Shown here in pieces: positions 44,714-53,537 of a DNA stretch of 64,000 nt (position 1 is its first letter; each line of letters begins with the position of its first letter). The position numbers and the translations under genes were made by a program. The notes beneath the pieces were generated by a model that saw nothing but the letters and a program-made list of their open reading frames with translations, ran no database searches and was not told the DNA's origin. The DNA is from Oscillospiraceae bacterium (GTDB lineage: Bacteria; Bacillota; Clostridia; Oscillospirales; Acutalibacteraceae): the NCBI GenBank assembly GCA_015066175.1, contig SVOW01000003.1, positions 1 through 64,000 of the forward strand. Direction: 5' to 3'.

Positions 44714-45556
44714 ATGGATAAAAACCCTGAAAATTTAACATTTGTGCAAAAATCAAAATTCCTTTCGGATTTTGTCAAATACAGATATCTTTTAACTGAA
44801 ATCGTAAGAAGAAACATCAAGGTGCAGTACAGAGATTCTGTGCTCGGCATTTTCTGGACATTACTTCAGCCACTTCTTACAACAATTGTTCTTGCCCTTG
44901 TTTTCGGCGGATTTTTCGGCAGGAAAGCAGACGGCATTGATAACTATGTAATTTATCTTTTATGTGGCAGACTTCTTTATGATTTCTTCAGCCAGGCGAC
45001 AAAAAGAGCAATGAAATCAATAAGGCTCAGTGCAGGTGTTATCAAAAAGGTTTATGTTCCTAAATATATGTATCCTTTAGGCAACGTAATTTCCTGCTTT
45101 GTAACATTCCTGATTTCTCTTATAATTCTTGTTGGTTTCCTTGTAGGATACGGCTTTACTGATAAGGCAGTGCCTTTCAGCCCGTATATGTTTCTTGCGG
45201 TTGTGCCCATACTGGTGCTTTTTGTTCTTTGCCTCGGCGTTGGTATGATTCTGGCAACAACAGCAGTTTTCTTCAAAGATGCAGAATATCTCTATGATGT
45301 TTTCTGTATGCTTCTTTTCTATGCAACACCTATCGTGTATGTCATCGATGGTATGAATATGAACAAATATGTTCAGATGGGCATCAAAGCAAATCCGCTT
45401 TATTCCATAATAAGTATGTTCAGAGATTGCATACTTGGCGGACGTATGTTCAACCTTAATCATCTGTGGTATTCACTGGGCTTTGGCATAGTGTGTGTGC
45501 TTATCGGCGCATTGATGTTTAAAAAGAAGCAGGATAAATTTATACTTCATATTTAA
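44714..45556 (+). CDS. Polysaccharide/teichoic acid export ABC permease (TagG/Wzm type)
   Basis: This 280-residue protein has six helices and the family start YRYLLTEIVRRNIKVQYRDS, which includes the cytosolic amphipathic helix, followed by LGIFWTLLQPLLTTIV. With the ATPase encoded next it should flip an undecaprenyl-linked polymer outward. GGCGGTG precedes ATG 44714. Confidence 0.9.
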   Translation: MDKNPENLTFVQKSKFLSDFVKYRYLLTEIVRRNIKVQYRDSVLGIFWTLLQPLLTTIVLALVFGGFFGRKADGIDNYVIYLLCGRLLYDFFSQATKRAMKSIRLSAGVIKKVYVPKYMYPLGNVISCFVTFLISLIILVGFLVGYGFTDKAVPFSPYMFLAVVPILVLFVLCLGVGMILATTAVFFKDAEYLYDVFCMLLFYATPIVYVIDGMNMNKYVQMGIKANPLYSIISMFRDCILGGRMFNLNHLWYSLGFGIVCVLIGALMFKKKQDKFILHI

Positions 45557-45569
45557 AAGTGGTGAAATT

Positions 45570-46322
45570 ATGGAAAATAATATTGCCGTAAAAGTGGATA
45601 ACGTAAGCGTAATGTTCAACCTTAACAAAGAAAAGGTTGACAATATGAAAGAATATTTCATCAAGCTTATCACAAGAAAACTCCGTTTTACTGAATTCTG
45701 GGCTTTGCAGGATGTAAGCTTTTCTATTGAAAAAGGTGAGCGTCTTGGTGTGCTCGGCTTTAACGGTGCGGGTAAAAGCACACTGCTTAAAACAGTGGCA
45801 GGTGTTTTGAAACCCACAAAAGGCTCAGTTGAAGTTGAGGGCGTTATTGCACCGCTTCTTGAACTTGGTGCAGGCTTTGACTCAAACTACACAGGCAAGG
45901 AAAACATCTTCCTTTATGGTGCAACAATGGGTTATTCAAGAAAATATATTGAAGAAAGATATGATGAAATTGTTGCATTTTCAGAGCTTGGCGATTTCAT
46001 AAACGTGCCTATCAAAAACTATTCATCAGGTATGAGAGCAAGGCTCGGCTTTTCAATTGCAACTGCAGTTGAGCCTGAAGTGCTTATTCTTGACGAAGTG
46101 CTGTCCGTTGGCGATGCCAAGTTCAAAGCGAAAAGCGAAAAGAAAGTAAAATCAATGTTTGACAAAGGTGTTACGGTGCTTTTTGTTTCTCACAACACTG
46201 CTCAGGTGAAAAGGCTTTGCAACAAAGCAATAATTCTTGACCACGGCAAAATCATTGCTTCAGGCGAAGCAAACGAAGTGTGCGACAAGTATGATGAACT
46301 TGTGGCAGGCGGTAAAAAATAA
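45570..46322 (+). CDS. Polysaccharide/teichoic acid export ATPase (TagH/Wzt type)
   Basis: The 250-residue ATPase has the family-specific N-terminal motif (VMFNLNKEKVDNMKEYF), Walker A GVLGFNGAGKSTLLK near 66, signature NYSSGMRARLGFS near 150 and Walker B VLILDEVLSVGD near 172. It ends after the ATPase domain, without the carbohydrate-binding tail of Wzt. It works with the upstream permease. Confidence 0.93.
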   Translation: MENNIAVKVDNVSVMFNLNKEKVDNMKEYFIKLITRKLRFTEFWALQDVSFSIEKGERLGVLGFNGAGKSTLLKTVAGVLKPTKGSVEVEGVIAPLLELGAGFDSNYTGKENIFLYGATMGYSRKYIEERYDEIVAFSELGDFINVPIKNYSSGMRARLGFSIATAVEPEVLILDEVLSVGDAKFKAKSEKKVKSMFDKGVTVLFVSHNTAQVKRLCNKAIILDHGKIIASGEANEVCDKYDELVAGGKK

Positions 46323-46343
46323 AAAATAAGGGTTGGTTGAATC

Positions 46344-47429
46344 ATGAAAGGATTATTTTACTTTTTATATTCAGTATTCTTTCATATCTGCAGAATCTTC
46401 CCTGTAAAAACAAACAGAGTAGTGCTTTTATCTCCTCACAATGCAAATTTTAAGGATAGCTTAATGTATATACAACAGGAATTTGCAAAAAGAGGAGATT
46501 TCTCTTTTGTTTACATCAGCAGCAGGGAGCTTGACAGAATACCGGGTGCGATAAAATTTTTCACAGTAAAAGCATATCTTCTTGCAACTGCAAAATACAT
46601 ATTTTTAAACGATACATTTATGCCAATGGCAAACCTTAACTTTTCAAAGAAATCAGTTATTGTGCAGCTGTGGCACGGGCAAGGTATTCTCAAAAAATTT
46701 GTTATGGACACAAACCTTGAGCCGTCTGTGAGAAAGAATGCACAGAAATGTGCAGATAAATACACTTACGTTGTTGTGTCTTCAAAGAAAGCGCTTCCCA
46801 TCTGCGCAGGTGCTTTCGGCGTGAAAGAAGAAAAATGCCTCCCGCTCGGTCAGCCTGCATCTGATGCACTTTATAAAGACACGAAAACTCATTTTTACGA
46901 AACTTTCCCTGAGTTGAAAGGCAGAAAAACAATTCTCTATGCTCCCACTTTCCGCGACGACCCTGAAGCGGACAAGCAGATTCTTGAAAATTTCGATATT
47001 GAAAAATTCAACCGTGAATTAGGTGATGAATATTCACTTCTTATCAGACTTCATCCGCAGATTCACACATCAGTCCCAGAAGAAGGCGTCTTCAACGCAA
47101 CTTCTTACGATGATGTAAACGAGCTTATCAGAGAATGCGACATTCTCATCACAGACTATTCATCAATCTGTATGGAATTTTCAATGCTTAAAAAGCCCAT
47201 GCTTTTCTTTGCATATGACCTTGAAAAGTATAAAAACGACAGAGATTTGTATTTTGAATATGAATCTTATGTGCCGGGCAAAGTTGTTAAAACAAGCGAT
47301 GAAATGATTAAGGCAATCAAAGAAAAGGATTTTGCCGAAGATAAAAACGCTGCTTTCAGAGAATTCAACTTTGATTTCTTCGACGGCAAATCTTCAGAGC
47401 GTCTTGCAGACTATCTGTTAAAAAAATAA
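46344..47429 (+). CDS. CDP-glycerol glycerophosphotransferase family protein
   Basis: The 361-residue enzyme belongs to the TagB/TagF family: QLWHGQGILKKF near 111 (a catalytic His), LYAPTFRDDP near 196, LLIRLHPQIHTS near 232 (second His) and LITDYSSICMEFS near 275. Such enzymes transfer glycerol- or ribitol-phosphate, so the exported polymer may be a glycerol-phosphate teichoic acid or a decorated glycan. It is membrane-associated through its N-terminal segment. Confidence 0.92.
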   Translation: MKGLFYFLYSVFFHICRIFPVKTNRVVLLSPHNANFKDSLMYIQQEFAKRGDFSFVYISSRELDRIPGAIKFFTVKAYLLATAKYIFLNDTFMPMANLNFSKKSVIVQLWHGQGILKKFVMDTNLEPSVRKNAQKCADKYTYVVVSSKKALPICAGAFGVKEEKCLPLGQPASDALYKDTKTHFYETFPELKGRKTILYAPTFRDDPEADKQILENFDIEKFNRELGDEYSLLIRLHPQIHTSVPEEGVFNATSYDDVNELIRECDILITDYSSICMEFSMLKKPMLFFAYDLEKYKNDRDLYFEYESYVPGKVVKTSDEMIKAIKEKDFAEDKNAAFREFNFDFFDGKSSERLADYLLKK

Positions 47430-47445
47430 AAGAGGTGACATAGTT

Positions 47446-48888
47446 ATGAAAAAAATTATTGCTGTTATTCTTGCATTAATTCTTGCAGTGCTTACATCTG
47501 CATCTGTTTACGGCACATCAGAAAAAGAAGCAGTAACTCCCACTATTGTTGTGTCCGGTATGAATTTCAACGGTCTTGTAATTGACAAAGGCACAGAAAA
47601 TGAACGTTCAACACTTGGTGAAATCAAAGCAGGGGAAATTGTTGCAACGCTTGTTTTCGGCATTCTGAAAACAGTTGTTTTTATGGATATTGATGGTCTT
47701 ACTCTGTCAATATTCAACTATGCGGAAAATATTTTAAAGGGTTATTCCTGCGATGAAAACGGTGATTCTGTTTATAACGTGTCTACTGATAATACATATC
47801 CTCTTTCAGCGGGCAATTACGAACGCTTTACAGAAGCAGACCCCACTGCTTTTGCTGAAGACGGAGTTGTGGCAAGCTGTATTGAAGAATTCGGCGGCGA
47901 TCATACATATTTCTATTATTATGACTGGCGTTTAGACCCGTTTGACAATGCAGACGGACTTAACGATATGGTAAACCTTGCAATGGAAGAAGCAGGCTCA
48001 GACAAGGTAAACATTATCTGCTGCAGTATGGGCGGTGTGGAAACAGTTGCCTATATGACAGAATACGGCACAGACAAAATCAATTCATGCATTTTCCTTT
48101 GTTCAACTGTCAACGGTGCTTATGTTGTCAGTGATATTCTCAACGGCAGAATCGAGCTTACAGAAGAAGCGACAATGAATTTCCTTAAAAATCTTGCAAA
48201 AGGCTCTGACCTTGAAGGGCTTATAAAATTCCTTGAATTCACAAAGTTAAGCAGTGCAGTATGCTCACTTGCAGGCGGTCTTATCGACAGCCTTAAAGAG
48301 GGTGCATTCCAATATGTGCTCAAACCTGATTTTGCAACAATGCCTGTTTTGTGGGCACTTGTGCTTCCCGAAGAATACGAATCAGCAAAGAAGTATTGCT
48401 TTGAGGGCGAAGAAGAAAAATATGCAAAACTTCTTCAGCGTGCTGATAAACTTCAGGAAATGATGAGAAACCGCGATGATATGCTTAAAGATGCGGTAAA
48501 CAAAGGTATGAAAATTGCCTTTGTTGCAAACTATAACTCTCCCCTTATCCCTGTTTACACAAGAGCAGCAACACAAGGTGACGGAATACTCGAAACTGCA
48601 CTTATGGCAGGCGGTGCTACAGTAAGCAACATCGGCAAAACTCTTGATGTACCTGCAGGTAAATATGTTTCTGCAGATAAGGCAATAGACGCTTCAACAT
48701 GCCTTTATCCTGATTACACATGGTTTGTAAAAGATGCACCCCACATCGCATGCCGTCTTGATTCAACATACAGCGATTTTATAATGTATATCATCACTAG
48801 TGAAACTCAGGTTTCAGTTACATCAAATCCGCTTTATCCTCAGTATATGTATGCAGACGGGGAGCAGAATGTGTATGAGCTTAAATAA
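47446..48888 (+). CDS. Secreted alpha/beta hydrolase (LCAT/lipase-like)
   Basis: The 480-residue protein starts with a signal peptide (MKKIIAVILALILAVLTSAS...YG-TSE). The nucleophile elbow is NIICCSMGGVETVAY near 188, and HTYFYYYDWRLDP near 155 matches the LCAT-type cap region. A His near the C-terminal (DAPHIACRL) could complete the triad. It probably acts on lipids or esters outside the cell. GAGGTG precedes the ATG. The next gene overlaps it by 14 bp. Confidence 0.75.
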   Translation: MKKIIAVILALILAVLTSASVYGTSEKEAVTPTIVVSGMNFNGLVIDKGTENERSTLGEIKAGEIVATLVFGILKTVVFMDIDGLTLSIFNYAENILKGYSCDENGDSVYNVSTDNTYPLSAGNYERFTEADPTAFAEDGVVASCIEEFGGDHTYFYYYDWRLDPFDNADGLNDMVNLAMEEAGSDKVNIICCSMGGVETVAYMTEYGTDKINSCIFLCSTVNGAYVVSDILNGRIELTEEATMNFLKNLAKGSDLEGLIKFLEFTKLSSAVCSLAGGLIDSLKEGAFQYVLKPDFATMPVLWALVLPEEYESAKKYCFEGEEEKYAKLLQRADKLQEMMRNRDDMLKDAVNKGMKIAFVANYNSPLIPVYTRAATQGDGILETALMAGGATVSNIGKTLDVPAGKYVSADKAIDASTCLYPDYTWFVKDAPHIACRLDSTYSDFIMYIITSETQVSVTSNPLYPQYMYADGEQNVYELK

Positions 48889-49711
48889 CTGGATGAAAAA
48901 AATCGGGAATGATAAATCTCTTAAAGATATCAACATTCCCGCTACCCACGATTCGGCAACAAAATTCTGCGATTGGTCCCTTTTTTCAAGCTGTCAGTCA
49001 TTCACAATCAAAGAGCAGCTTTATATGGGCGTAAGATGCTTTGATATAAGAGTGGAAGGGATGAAAATTGTTCATTCTTTCTGCAAATGCAAGAAAAGCA
49101 CTTTCGGCAAACAGTTGCAGATTCTTGATGTTGTGGGCGAAATGCTTTTGTTTCTGCGTGAAAATCCCTCTGAAACTATTATGATGATTTTCAAAATGGA
49201 TTCAGGGGAAAACAGTGCAAGGTGCCTTGAAATGCTTTTCAAGTTTTTTATTGAAAGCAATGAAGATGCATTTTTCACTGAAAACAGAATTCCCACTCTC
49301 GGCGAAGTAAGGGGCAAAATTGTTCTTATCAGAAGGACAGATTCCTTGCGTGAAGAAGCGGGTATTGATTTCACAACGATGCCTGACCATGGGGGAAAAG
49401 ACAAAACAACACCTGATATATTTTCTCCCAACGGAAAAGATATGGTGCTTGTGCAGGACAGATACAATCTCAAAAGAAAAATCAAGTGGGCAAAAGCGGT
49501 TAAGCCTTTGCTTGAAAACGGAAATGAAAATGAAGCACTTGTTATGAATTTCCTTTCAACTGCAGGCAAACCATTTATTCCGAAGTATAACGCAAAATAT
49601 ATAAATGAGGAATTAATGGCTTATCCCCTTGAAAAAGGCAGAAAATATGGTGTGTTGTTTTTTGATTTTATCACACCGCTGATTACTGAAAAAATAATAG
49701 ACACTAACTAA
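48875..49711 (+). CDS. Phosphatidylinositol-specific phospholipase C X-domain protein
   Basis: The 278-residue protein matches bacterial PI-PLC: INIPATHDSATKF near 19 has the first catalytic His, GVRCFDIRVEG near 50 the Asp-Arg pair, and KIVHSFCKCKKSTFG near 62 the second His, followed by FLRENPSETIMMIFK. No signal peptide is visible, which is odd for this enzyme class. I chose ATG 48875, with GGGGAG about 10 bp upstream and an overlap with the lipase-like gene. It is the last gene of the operon; a terminator follows at 49710. Confidence 0.83.
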   Translation: MSLNNWMKKIGNDKSLKDINIPATHDSATKFCDWSLFSSCQSFTIKEQLYMGVRCFDIRVEGMKIVHSFCKCKKSTFGKQLQILDVVGEMLLFLRENPSETIMMIFKMDSGENSARCLEMLFKFFIESNEDAFFTENRIPTLGEVRGKIVLIRRTDSLREEAGIDFTTMPDHGGKDKTTPDIFSPNGKDMVLVQDRYNLKRKIKWAKAVKPLLENGNENEALVMNFLSTAGKPFIPKYNAKYINEELMAYPLEKGRKYGVLFFDFITPLITEKIIDTN

Positions 49712-49734
49712 GGCAGGGTAAACCTGCCTTTTTT
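49710..49734 (+). terminator. Terminator of the surface-polymer operon
   Basis: AAGGCAGG-GTAAA-CCTGCCTT stem followed by TTTT; the sfsA ribosome site begins right after it. Confidence 0.88.
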
Positions 49735-49747
49735 AGGAGGTGGGAAA

Positions 49748-50428
49748 GTGAAATACGAAAAAATTGTAAAAGGAATATTTTTAATGCGTCCTAACAGATT
49801 CATAGCAAAAGTGCTTGTAGACGGCAAAGAAGAAACCGTACATGTGAAAAATACCGGCAGATGCCGTGAGCTTTTAACTGAAAATGCAGAAGTTTTTCTT
49901 TCCCTTTCTTCAAACCCTGCACGTAAAACAAAATATGATCTGGTGGCTGTGAAAAAAGGCAGCAAGCTTATCAATATGGATTCACAGATTCCCAACGACG
50001 TAGCAGAAGAATGGCTGAAAAAAGGCAATCTGTTTTCAGCAGATGCTGTAATCAGACGCGAAGTCACCCGTGGAAAATCACGCTTTGATTTTTACATTGA
50101 AGATGGGGAGAGAAAAATTTTCCTTGAAGTCAAAGGCGTTACTCTTGAAAACGACGGCATTGCCATGTTTCCTGATGCTCCCACAGAAAGGGGAGTAAAG
50201 CATATAAATGAACTTGTGTCCCTTAAAAATCAAGGGTATGAAGCTTTTGTGCTTTTTGTGATTCAGATGGAAGAAGTGACAGGCTTTAAGCCTAACGATA
50301 TCACTCATAAAGCATTTGGTGATGCTTTGAGAGAGGCAGAAAAAGCGGGAGTCACAATTGTTGTTGTAAATTGCAGAGTAACAGAAACTTCAATTGATAT
50401 ACTGGATGAGATTCCTTTTTTACATTGA
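49748..50428 (+). CDS. sfsA: SfsA family DNA/RNA nuclease
   Basis: The 226-residue protein has the SfsA features VKNTGRCRELL near 35, RKTKYDLVAVKKGSKLINMDSQ near 57 (two overlapping pieces of one motif), SRFDFYI near 116 and FLEVKGVTLE near 130, the PD-(D/E)XK-type active site, then FPDAPTERGVKHI. It begins with GTG at 49748, preceded by AGGAGGTG. The name comes from sugar fermentation stimulation in E. coli; the protein binds DNA and has nuclease activity in some species. Confidence 0.92.
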   Translation: MKYEKIVKGIFLMRPNRFIAKVLVDGKEETVHVKNTGRCRELLTENAEVFLSLSSNPARKTKYDLVAVKKGSKLINMDSQIPNDVAEEWLKKGNLFSADAVIRREVTRGKSRFDFYIEDGERKIFLEVKGVTLENDGIAMFPDAPTERGVKHINELVSLKNQGYEAFVLFVIQMEEVTGFKPNDITHKAFGDALREAEKAGVTIVVVNCRVTETSIDILDEIPFLH

Positions 50429-50461
50429 TTATGAATTTTTGTAAACTGATTATTAAATGAG

Positions 50462-50490
50462 TTGAGTTATTATTTTTGTTGTGATAGAAT
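50462..50490 (+). promoter_or_regulatory. Promoter of the two-component system
   Basis: TTGAGT (50462-50467), 17-bp spacer, TAGAAT (50485-50490). Confidence 0.7.
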
Positions 50491-50521
50491 AAATGAAGAA
50501 ATAAATAAGGGAGTGTCACGA

Positions 50522-51202
50522 TTGAAAAAAATAATCGTAGCAGATGATGAGGCGAGAATCAGAAGGCTTGTCTGCGATTTCCTCAAAAAAGACGGATACG
50601 AGCCGTTGGAAGCCGATGACGGCGATGTGGCTCTTGAACTTTTCAAGGAAAACCCTGATGTTGCGTTGCTGATTCTTGATATTATGATGCCGAATATGGA
50701 CGGCTGGACGCTGTGCCGTGAAATCCGCAAATTTTCTGATGTGCCTGTAATTCTGCTTACTGCACGCAGTCAGGAATTTGATGAGCTTATGGGCTTTGAG
50801 ATGGGTGCAGACGACTATGTTACAAAACCATTCAGCCCTGCTGTGCTTATGAAGCGTGTGGGACTTCTTATAAAAAGAGCAAAACATGAAGACGGAAGTT
50901 CTTCAAACGTAAAAGTATTAGGCTCTTTAACAATAAAAGAAGATGCCCACGAGGTGCTCGTTGATAATGTGAGCATTCCTCTTGCACTTAAAGAATATAA
51001 TATTCTTCTCAAACTTGTGTCAAAACCCGGTCGTGTTTTCACAAGAGAGCAGCTTCTTGACGATATCTGGGGATACGATTATGTAGGCGATATGAGAACT
51101 GTTGATTCCCACGTTGCACGTCTTCGCACAAAACTCGGCGAATGGGGCAACAAACATCTCAAAACAGTATACGGTACAGGTTATAAAATAGAGGTAAACT
51201 GA
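50522..51202 (+). CDS. OmpR/PhoB-family response regulator
   Basis: A 226-residue regulator: receiver domain with acidic pocket DDE at 8-10, phosphorylation Asp in LLILDIMMPNMDGW near 53, Thr in LLTARSQ near 80 and Lys in TKPFSP near 103; then a winged-helix DNA-binding domain (VFTREQLLDDIWGYDY...RTVDSHVARLRTKLG). I chose TTG 50522, preceded by AAGGGAG at 8 bp; the ATG reading from 50462 overlaps the promoter. The histidine kinase gene starts inside its stop codon (TGATG). Confidence 0.93.
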   Translation: MKKIIVADDEARIRRLVCDFLKKDGYEPLEADDGDVALELFKENPDVALLILDIMMPNMDGWTLCREIRKFSDVPVILLTARSQEFDELMGFEMGADDYVTKPFSPAVLMKRVGLLIKRAKHEDGSSSNVKVLGSLTIKEDAHEVLVDNVSIPLALKEYNILLKLVSKPGRVFTREQLLDDIWGYDYVGDMRTVDSHVARLRTKLGEWGNKHLKTVYGTGYKIEVN

Positions 51203-52758
51203 TGAAAATACGTAAGCCCAAAAAAAGAAAAATTCGTTTTTTAGGTAAAATGCAGGATAAAAGCGTCAGATTGCAGCTTTTTATTCAGTTGATTGCAATT
51301 GTGCTTTTTATGGTGGCGTTTCTTCTTGCCATAAATTCCACTTTTATTGAATCTGTGTTTTATATCAAAACACGCAACGACCTTGAATATATTGTTACGC
51401 AGATAAATAACGTAGATATGAAGTCTGATTCTTTTTACGAAGAAGTAAATGAAATTGAAAAAGACGATACTCTGTTCATTGAAATTTACAACGAAAAAGA
51501 TAACAAGCTTATTTACAGCACAGCAATAAAAAACTTTGAAAAACACTTTCTGCACGATGCCGACAAAAAAGATTATCTCTCTTTTGATGTTCCGCCGATG
51601 AAAAAACTCGCAGATGTAAGGCAGGTTGACGAAAGCGATAACGGCAAATATTTTGTAGGTCGTGAAATTCAGGGTAACGCAGACTATCTTTTGTATGAAT
51701 CTTTTCTTGATTCCGGCGAAAAAATAAGTGTTTACACTCAGCTTGATATAGTTTATTCAAACGCCCGTTACACATCTTTCCTGCTCAGTGCAACAATGTG
51801 CATTATCGGCGTTTCTCTGATGGTGATTTTCTTCCTTTATTCAAGCCGTTTCACAAGACCGCTTATTGAAATGAATGAAGTGACAAAACACGTGGCGAGA
51901 ATGGACTTCTCTAAAAAATGTGTTACCAAATCCATCAACGAATTAGGTCAGCTTGCGGATAATATCAACTCAATGTCAGATTCTCTTGCCAAGGCAATGG
52001 GCGATTTGCAGGAGAAAAACCGCCAGCTTGAAATTGATATTGAGCACGAGCATAAAATGGAAAAATCACGCAAAGAGTTTGTTTCCAACGTTTCTCACGA
52101 ATTAAAAACACCTATTGCAATTATTCAGGGTTATGCAGAGGGGCTCAAACTCGGCATAAGCGATAACCCTGAAGATAATGAAGAATATATTGATGTTATT
52201 ATCGAAGAAGCAAAGCGAATGAACACGTTGGTGCTTGATTTGCTTGAACTTTCCTATTATGAAAGCGGCACATACAAACTTGAAATGGAAGATTTCTGCA
52301 TAAATGATATGGTCAAAGAATATATCACAGCACAGAAAATGATGATAAACGATAAAAAAATCAATCTGGAAATTGATTTGCCGCCTGATATCCATGGCTT
52401 TGCTGATGAGCAGAAAATGGGAATGGTGCTTAATAACTATTTTTCAAATGCTGTAAGCCATTGTGAAGGCGAAGAAAGAAAAATTATTATCAGTGCACGC
52501 GAAGTTGATTCAGTTTACCGCATAAGCGTGTTTAATTCAGGCAAAAATATTCCTGAAGAAACACTTGAAGAAATGTGGAGCAACTTCTTCCGCGGAGATA
52601 AATCACATCACAGGGATGAGGGCCGTTTCGGCATAGGTCTTTCAATCGTTGCGGCTATCCAGAATATGCATTCAATGCAGTTCGGTTGCAACAACAAAGA
52701 AAACGGCGTTGAATTCTGGTTTGATGTAAAAAAATCTGTTAAAGATTTGTCAATATAA
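51202..52758 (+). CDS. Sensor histidine kinase
   Basis: The 518-residue kinase has a basic N-terminus, helix 1 at about 28-48, an extracytoplasmic region to about 190, helix 2 near 192-214, a HAMP linker, the phospho-acceptor motif FVSNVSHELKTPIAIIQG near 293 (His), and an ATPase domain with NNYFSNAVSHC near 413 and GRFGIGLSIVAAIQ near 475. It phosphorylates the preceding regulator. The signal is unknown. The palindrome at 52747-52765 covers its last codons. Confidence 0.93.
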   Translation: MKIRKPKKRKIRFLGKMQDKSVRLQLFIQLIAIVLFMVAFLLAINSTFIESVFYIKTRNDLEYIVTQINNVDMKSDSFYEEVNEIEKDDTLFIEIYNEKDNKLIYSTAIKNFEKHFLHDADKKDYLSFDVPPMKKLADVRQVDESDNGKYFVGREIQGNADYLLYESFLDSGEKISVYTQLDIVYSNARYTSFLLSATMCIIGVSLMVIFFLYSSRFTRPLIEMNEVTKHVARMDFSKKCVTKSINELGQLADNINSMSDSLAKAMGDLQEKNRQLEIDIEHEHKMEKSRKEFVSNVSHELKTPIAIIQGYAEGLKLGISDNPEDNEEYIDVIIEEAKRMNTLVLDLLELSYYESGTYKLEMEDFCINDMVKEYITAQKMMINDKKINLEIDLPPDIHGFADEQKMGMVLNNYFSNAVSHCEGEERKIIISAREVDSVYRISVFNSGKNIPEETLEEMWSNFFRGDKSHHRDEGRFGIGLSIVAAIQNMHSMQFGCNNKENGVEFWFDVKKSVKDLSI

Positions 52759-52787
52759 TTGACAAAAATATGAAAACGTTATATAAT
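52747..52787 (+). promoter_or_regulatory. Promoter with palindromic operator, GGGtGRT operon
   Basis: TTGTCAAT-ATA-ATTGACAA (52747-52765) is a perfect inverted repeat. Its right arm contains the -35 TTGACA (52759-52764); TATAAT is at 52782-52787 with a 17-bp spacer. A factor bound here would block the -35. Confidence 0.75.
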
Positions 52788-52820
52788 TAGTCGTTAGTAA
52801 AATGAAAGGAGAATGTTCAA

Positions 52821-53513
52821 ATGAACTATTCACATGAAGTTGAAAAAATGTGCATGGTAGCAAAAGGTCCTCACCATGGTCCCGCTCCTATTCCTGAAGA
52901 AGGAAAATGGGTAAAGGCTTACGAAATCAAAGATATTTCAGGTCTTTCACACGGTATCGGCTGGTGCGCACCCCAGCAGGGCACATGTAAGCTTACTCTT
53001 AACATCAAAGAAGGTATTGTAGAAGAAGCTCTCGTTGAAACAATCGGTTGCTCAGGTATGACTCACTCTGCAGCTATGGCAGCAGAAATCCTTCCCGGCA
53101 AGACACTCCTTGAGTGCCTTAACACTGACCTTGTTTGCGACGCTATCAACGTTGCTATGAGAGAAATCTTCCTTCAGTTTGTATATGGCCGTACACAGTC
53201 TGCTTTCTCAGAAGACGGTCTTCCCGTTGGCGCAGGTCTTGAAGACCTTGGTAAAGGTCTCCGTTCACAGGTTGGTACAATGTTCTCAACAAACGCAAAA
53301 GGCGTTCGTTACATGGAAATGGCAGAAGGCTATGTTACAAGAATGGCTCTTGATGCTGACGACCAGGTTATCGGCTACGAATTCGTAAAAGTTGGTAAGA
53401 TGCTTGAAGACATCCGCCACGGCAAAACTCCCGACGAAGCTTATAAAGCAAACATCGGCAGCTACGGCCGTTTCGCAGATGCTGCTAAGTATATCGATCC
53501 CAGAGAAGAATAA
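52821..53513 (+). CDS. Iron-sulfur scaffold-like protein paired with GGGtGRT protein
   Basis: The 230-residue protein has Cys at positions suited to a cluster scaffold: IGWCAPQQGTCKLTL near 47-54 and ETIGCSGMTHSAAMAAEI near 74, resembling NifU/IscU-like or TSCPD domains. It is often found beside GGGtGRT protein genes in Bacillota and is annotated as an Fe-S assembly scaffold; I know of no shown function. The second gene starts 24 bp later with AAGGAGG. Codon use is strongly biased to preferred codons, which suggests high expression. Confidence 0.7.
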   Translation: MNYSHEVEKMCMVAKGPHHGPAPIPEEGKWVKAYEIKDISGLSHGIGWCAPQQGTCKLTLNIKEGIVEEALVETIGCSGMTHSAAMAAEILPGKTLLECLNTDLVCDAINVAMREIFLQFVYGRTQSAFSEDGLPVGAGLEDLGKGLRSQVGTMFSTNAKGVRYMEMAEGYVTRMALDADDQVIGYEFVKVGKMLEDIRHGKTPDEAYKANIGSYGRFADAAKYIDPREE

Positions 53514-53537
53514 TATCATATAAGGAGGACATGAAAA

